From an uncultured Pelagibacteraceae bacterium (GTDB taxonomy: Bacteria > Pseudomonadota > Alphaproteobacteria > Pelagibacterales > Pelagibacteraceae): a stretch of DNA of 39,145 nucleotides. Location of the stretch: contig CACLWP010000010.1 in the NCBI GenBank assembly GCA_902610675.1, forward strand, positions 1 to 39,145, given 5' to 3'. Below are positions 35,651 through 39,145 of this stretch, piece by piece (within the stretch, counting starts at the first letter, position 1; each line of letters opens with the position of its first letter). Both the position numbers and the translations under genes were made by a program. Below the pieces are notes generated by a model. The model did not search any database. It was not told the DNA's origin and saw nothing but the letters and a program-made list of their open reading frames with translations.

Positions 35651-36487
35651 TTAACTTAAAGATAAGTATTCAAAAAAAGATCTAATTGAAACGATAATTA
35701 AAAATATTCCGAATATTTTACTTAAAATATTTTTATCAATTTTATAAACTGCTTTTGCACCTACTCTTGCCATTATCATTGTTACAGGTACAAAAACTAA
35801 AAACCCAATTAAGTTTACATATCCAACACTGTAAGGTGTGCTAATATTATCTAGAATTTTACCTCCTGTAATCATTGTGATTGTGCCAAATACTGCAATT
35901 AGAAAACCAACTCCTGCAGCAGTACCTATTGATCTTCTAATATCATAACCAAAAGTTCTCATAAAAGGAACCATTAATGATCCACCGCCAATACCCAACA
36001 ATACAGATATAAAACCTATTACAATACCAGAAATATTTTTAGCTGAGTCAGAAATCATTCTTGGGTTTTTTAAAAGTTGTTCCCTAAAAAAAATAAAAAA
36101 TAAACCAACTATAAAAGCCATGATTGAAAAGAATAAAATAAAAGCTGGTGTTTTTAAGTTCACAGCTAAAAAAGTTCCAGCAATTACACCTAACAAAATA
36201 AAAATACCAAAAGATTTGATAAGCTTAGAATCAACTGCATCATACTCCATATGAGTTTTGGTAGATATGATTGATGTTGGAATTATAATTGCTAATGATG
36301 TACCAACTGAAAGATGCATTCTTGTTGCAATGTCAAAATCTAAAACAGTAAAAGCATAGTAAAGTGCTGGTACTATTATAATCCCACCTCCAATACCCAA
36401 TAATCCAGCCATAAAACCTGCAACAGATGCTGCAACAGATAAAACAAATAAAAGATTTAAAATTTCACTTATATCTAAAATTTCCAT
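35651..36487 (-). CDS. TSUP (TauE/SafE/DUF81) family membrane transporter
   Basis: A 278-residue membrane protein with two homologous halves, each carrying the family motif LLGIGGG (residues 29-35 and 163-169) followed by a VP. About eight helices are expected. TSUP members move sulfite, sulfoacetate, sulfolactate or other organic anions, often outward. Its ATG lies within the stop region of dusA (shared base 36487), so it is in one transcript with dusA and the TRAP genes. The link to a TRAP importer suggests exporting an anion left over from a sulfur-containing substrate; this is inference. Confidence 0.85.
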   Translation of the reverse strand: MEILDISEILNLLFVLSVAASVAGFMAGLLGIGGGIIIVPALYYAFTVLDFDIATRMHLSVGTSLAIIIPTSIISTKTHMEYDAVDSKLIKSFGIFILLGVIAGTFLAVNLKTPAFILFFSIMAFIVGLFFIFFREQLLKNPRMISDSAKNISGIVIGFISVLLGIGGGSLMVPFMRTFGYDIRRSIGTAAGVGFLIAVFGTITMITGGKILDNISTPYSVGYVNLIGFLVFVPVTMIMARVGAKAVYKIDKNILSKIFGIFLIIVSIRSFFEYLSLS

Positions 36488-37491
36488 TATGAGTTAGCTT
36501 GAATTGCTTTCTCATTGTTCTGGACAATAGTCATAATATGTTTTGCTTTTTGAAAATCTGAGTCTCTTGCCATCATATTATCACTTAAATATCTTTTCCA
36601 CTCTTTTGAACCAACCTGTCCATGATATAAACCTACCGTATGTCTCATGATGTGATTAATCTTTGTTCCTAATTTTACTTCTCTATCTGCATATTCTAAA
36701 AGTTTTTCCACAACTTGTTCTCTTGTTGGATTATTTTTCGTTTTGAAAATTTCTTTTTCAATATCAATTAAAGAATATGGATTTTGATAAATTGATCTTC
36801 CTATCATGACGCCATCACATAAATTTAAATGGTTTTCAATTTCTTTAACTTTTGATATTCCACCATTTATAATAATTTCTAAATTTGGATTTTCTTTTTT
36901 TATATCGTAAACCATTTTATAATTTAGCTTAGGTATATTAAGGTTCTGTTTTGGAGATAGACCGGTCAGCATTGCTTTTCTAGCATGTAAAATAAAAGTT
37001 TTTGAACCAGCATCTCTCATCTTGTGAACAAAATTGTTAAGATAATCGAATTCCTCTGTATCATCAAATCCAATTCTTGTTTTAGCTGTAACTGGTATTT
37101 TACAAGCGTTGACCATTGAATTTATACATTCTGCAACTAGATCTGGCTCCTTCATTAAACATGCGCCAAACATATTTTTTTGGACTTTTTTACTAGGACA
37201 ACCTAAGTTAATATTTATTTCATCGTAACCCATATCCTCTGCAATTTTAGCTACCTTTGCCAGTTCCTCTTTATCAGATCCACCTACTTGCAAAGCCAAT
37301 GGCTTTTCATCAGGGCTAAATGATAATATTTTTTTTCTATCTCCATGTATTGCTGATTTTGTAGCAACCATCTCTGTATAGAGCATTACATTTTTACTCA
37401 TCAGTCTTAAGAAAAAACGATCATGCCTATCAGTGCAATCCATCATCGGAGCAACTGAAATTTTTCTATTAATCTTTTTGTTAGAAACCAA
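36487..37491 (-). CDS. dusA: tRNA-dihydrouridine synthase DusA
   Basis: A 334-residue flavin enzyme. SVAPMMDCTDRHDRFFLR at 12-29 is the DusA opening, the catalytic Cys is C98 in NLGCPSKKV, and KTRIGFDD, INGGI and GVMIGRSIYQNP follow as in the family. DusA reduces U20/U20a in tRNA. The likely start is the TTG at 37491, inside the end of dctM (11-base overlap); there is no Met before the conserved PMMD, so a non-ATG start is needed, and a different rare codon close by cannot be excluded. It lies between transport genes with no obvious functional tie. Confidence 0.92.
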   Translation of the reverse strand: MVSNKKINRKISVAPMMDCTDRHDRFFLRLMSKNVMLYTEMVATKSAIHGDRKKILSFSPDEKPLALQVGGSDKEELAKVAKIAEDMGYDEININLGCPSKKVQKNMFGACLMKEPDLVAECINSMVNACKIPVTAKTRIGFDDTEEFDYLNNFVHKMRDAGSKTFILHARKAMLTGLSPKQNLNIPKLNYKMVYDIKKENPNLEIIINGGISKVKEIENHLNLCDGVMIGRSIYQNPYSLIDIEKEIFKTKNNPTREQVVEKLLEYADREVKLGTKINHIMRHTVGLYHGQVGSKEWKRYLSDNMMARDSDFQKAKHIMTIVQNNEKAIQANS

Positions 37492-38812
37492 GGTCTTTAC
37501 CCATTATTTTATCAGGCAACCATGTTACAATTTCAGGAAAAATACATAAGATTAATATAGCTAAAGCCATAATTATCATAAATGGTATAGATCCTTTTAA
37601 AATTTCTGACAAACTAACATCTGGGGTAATTCCTTTGATAATGTAAAGATTTAGTCCAACTGGAGGAGTTATTAATCCAATTTCCATATTTATTGTAAAT
37701 ACAATTGCAAACCAATAAGGATCAAAACCCAATGTTGTTATAACAGGTAGCAATATTGCTGAAGTCATTACGATTACTGCGACTGGAGGCAAGAAAAAAC
37801 CAGCAATTAGAAGAAATATATTAATTAAAAGAAATACAACCCACTTGTTTGAACTAAGATCTACCATGCTTTGAGCTAGAGACTGTGTTACATACAGTTG
37901 TGAAAGAGTGAATGCAAAAAGATAGGAGGCAGCAATAATGAACATTATCATTACGCTTTCTTTCATTGAGACTTTAACAATGTTCCAAATCTTTTTTGGC
38001 TGATAAATTTTGTAAACAACAGCAATTAATACAAAAACTAAGAATGCTCCTACTCCAGATGCCTCGGAGGGTGTTGCAACTCCTCCATAAAGTACATATA
38101 AAACACCAGCTATGATTGCTAGGAAAGGTAGAATTCTTGGTAAGACTTCGAGTTTTTCTTTTAGAGTTGGTCTTACTCTATTTCTTAGAGCTTTTGCTGC
38201 ATCTTTATCAATAAAATAACTATGTATTAAAGCCCATATCGCAAACATTCCTGCCAACATAAAACCTGGCACAAGACCACATAAAAATAATCTTCCAATA
38301 GATGTGCCGGTTGCTATCCCATAAACAATTAAAACAATACTTGGAGGAATTAAAACTCCTAAAGTTCCACCAGCTGCGATAGTTCCTGTTGCAATCTGAT
38401 CCGAATATCCTCTTTTTCTCATTTCGGGTATTCCCATTGTTCCAATCGCAGCACAAGTTGCAGGACTAGATCCACTCAAGGCTGCAAAAACTGAGCACGC
38501 TCCAATATTAGAAATTACCAATCCTCCTGGCACTCTCCAAAGCCATCTATCTAATCCTGTATACAAATCTTTTCCCGCTGGAGAATTAGCAACGGCCATT
38601 CCCATTAAAATAAACATTGGTATAGAAAGTAAAACAAAAGAGTTCAGCCCTGCAAAAAATGTTTCAGCAAAGACATCAAGCATTTGAAAACCTTCAAATG
38701 TAACTAACAGAGCTATCGAAACAAAACTCAAACCAAAAGCAATTGGAATTCCAGAAAAAAGTACCAATAAAGTAAAAACTGCAACAATTAATGCTATAAT
38801 TAATGGATCCAT
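37481..38812 (-). CDS. TRAP transporter large permease DctM
   Basis: A 443-residue, roughly 12-helix permease of the DctM/IT superfamily. ALSGSSPATCAAIGTMGIPE, GTIAAGGTLGVLIPPSI and GLITPPVGLNLYIIKG are the conserved re-entrant loop regions. TRAP systems import organic acids or related solutes using sodium and an extracytoplasmic receptor (DctP). The receptor is not in the window and may lie beyond the right edge. It begins directly after the dctQ stop. The substrate cannot be read from this subunit. Confidence 0.93.
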   Translation of the reverse strand: MDPLIIALIVAVFTLLVLFSGIPIAFGLSFVSIALLVTFEGFQMLDVFAETFFAGLNSFVLLSIPMFILMGMAVANSPAGKDLYTGLDRWLWRVPGGLVISNIGACSVFAALSGSSPATCAAIGTMGIPEMRKRGYSDQIATGTIAAGGTLGVLIPPSIVLIVYGIATGTSIGRLFLCGLVPGFMLAGMFAIWALIHSYFIDKDAAKALRNRVRPTLKEKLEVLPRILPFLAIIAGVLYVLYGGVATPSEASGVGAFLVFVLIAVVYKIYQPKKIWNIVKVSMKESVMIMFIIAASYLFAFTLSQLYVTQSLAQSMVDLSSNKWVVFLLINIFLLIAGFFLPPVAVIVMTSAILLPVITTLGFDPYWFAIVFTINMEIGLITPPVGLNLYIIKGITPDVSLSEILKGSIPFMIIMALAILILCIFPEIVTWLPDKIMGKDLGF

Positions 38813-39145
38813 TTAACTAAAATCCTTATCATCAGTTAATTTTATAATTTCTGCGATATACTGTAGTATCATTAGCAAAGCTCCCAACATCATTGATGAA
38901 TATGGTATCCATAATGGTGGATCCCAGACAGTTCCTGTTGAATAATTTTTGGTAAATGCTTCTTCGAACATTAAAAATCCAAAATAAAATAAAATTAAGA
39001 AAAAAAGTAAACTTATTGAAGATGTAAAAATTTTTAATCTAATTATATTTTTTTTTGATAAAAAATCGTAAATCCATTCCATGCTCACATGAGCTTTTTC
39101 ACTTAAGACGTATACACTACCAATAAAAGTTGAGGCAACTAATAG
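38813..39145 (-). CDS. TRAP transporter small permease DctQ (5' end outside window)
   Basis: The frame stays open to the window edge, so the start is missing; 110 residues are visible. LLVASTFIGSVYVLSEKAHV followed by MEWIYDFLS matches the DctQ pattern in which a helix ends before a His-Val-X-Met/Asp stretch. Two more hydrophobic helices follow (one beginning ISLLFFLILFYFGF, one YSSMMLGALLMILQYI). A GTG or ATG near 39082-39088 would give a shorter product but would cut off the conserved helix. It partners the following DctM. Confidence 0.82.
   Translation of the reverse strand, partial: LLVASTFIGSVYVLSEKAHVSMEWIYDFLSKKNIIRLKIFTSSISLLFFLILFYFGFLMFEEAFTKNYSTGTVWDPPLWIPYSSMMLGALLMILQYIAEIIKLTDDKDFS

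Noticed and set aside
38220-38456. Cys/Trp-rich open frame on the minus strand
   Set aside because: Out-of-frame reading of dctM; the unusual composition follows from the frame shift and not from a real peptide.

Overview
The window looks like part of a streamlined, AT-rich alphaproteobacterial genome of the marine SAR11 clade (Pelagibacterales). The signs are strong A+T bias with Lys/Asn/Ile-rich proteins, nearly gap-free gene packing with many 1-4 base start/stop overlaps, short intergenic spaces (the largest, 30765-30921, is only 157 bases), and a SAR11-like gene set (small-type PurL with PurS/PurQ, BolA next to a CGFS glutaredoxin, a 2-methylcitrate cluster, a TRAP transporter). This placement is inference from content; there is no rRNA here to confirm it. 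No stretch over 300 bases lacks a gene, and I saw no tRNA, rRNA, CRISPR array, insertion sequence or prophage.

Layout. 1-3560 (+): a three-gene glucosylglycerate unit: a HAD phosphatase cut by the window edge, glucosyl-3-phosphoglycerate synthase, and a GH13 sugar phosphorylase. 3566-4720 (-): a gamma-glutamylcyclotransferase-like protein and a CinA-type domain protein. 4741-11971 (+): sfsA, map, then a tight purine run purB-purC-purS-purQ-purL ending in bolA and grxD. 11968-22512 (-): glmU acetyltransferase domain, glmS, class II DAHP synthase, nadE, cysS, cimA, trmJ, rpsD and a methyltransferase. 22584-26841 (+): gph, then prpD-prpB-prpC for propionyl-CoA oxidation. 26861-30764 (-): nrdA-nrdB followed by three small genes. 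30922-32685 (+): a phosphohexomutase and a small DUF2061 membrane protein. 32688-35522 (-): a compact operon of a PhyH-type dioxygenase, a SAM methyltransferase and an EgtD-like histidine methyltransferase. 35651-39145 (-): TRAP permeases DctQ (cut by the edge) and DctM, dusA, and a TSUP exporter.

Most of this is core metabolism: purines, deoxynucleotides, amino sugars, aromatic amino acids, isoleucine via citramalate, NAD, translation. Three parts are more accessory. The first makes, and apparently also phosphorolyses, the compatible solute glucosylglycerate. The second is the dioxygenase / methyltransferase / EgtD-like operon; its first two genes are clearly richer in G+C than their surroundings and look acquired, and its product is not one I recognise. 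It is the best candidate here for an undescribed pathway. The third pairs a TRAP importer with a TSUP exporter, possibly for an organosulfur compound.

Other points: GlmU is present only as its acetyltransferase half, with an in-frame stop directly before its start; NrdA lacks the N-terminal ATP-cone; a terminator-like hairpin ends exactly at the start codon of the DUF2061 gene; and promoter-like elements sit so close to rpsD and sfsA that these mRNAs would be nearly or fully leaderless.
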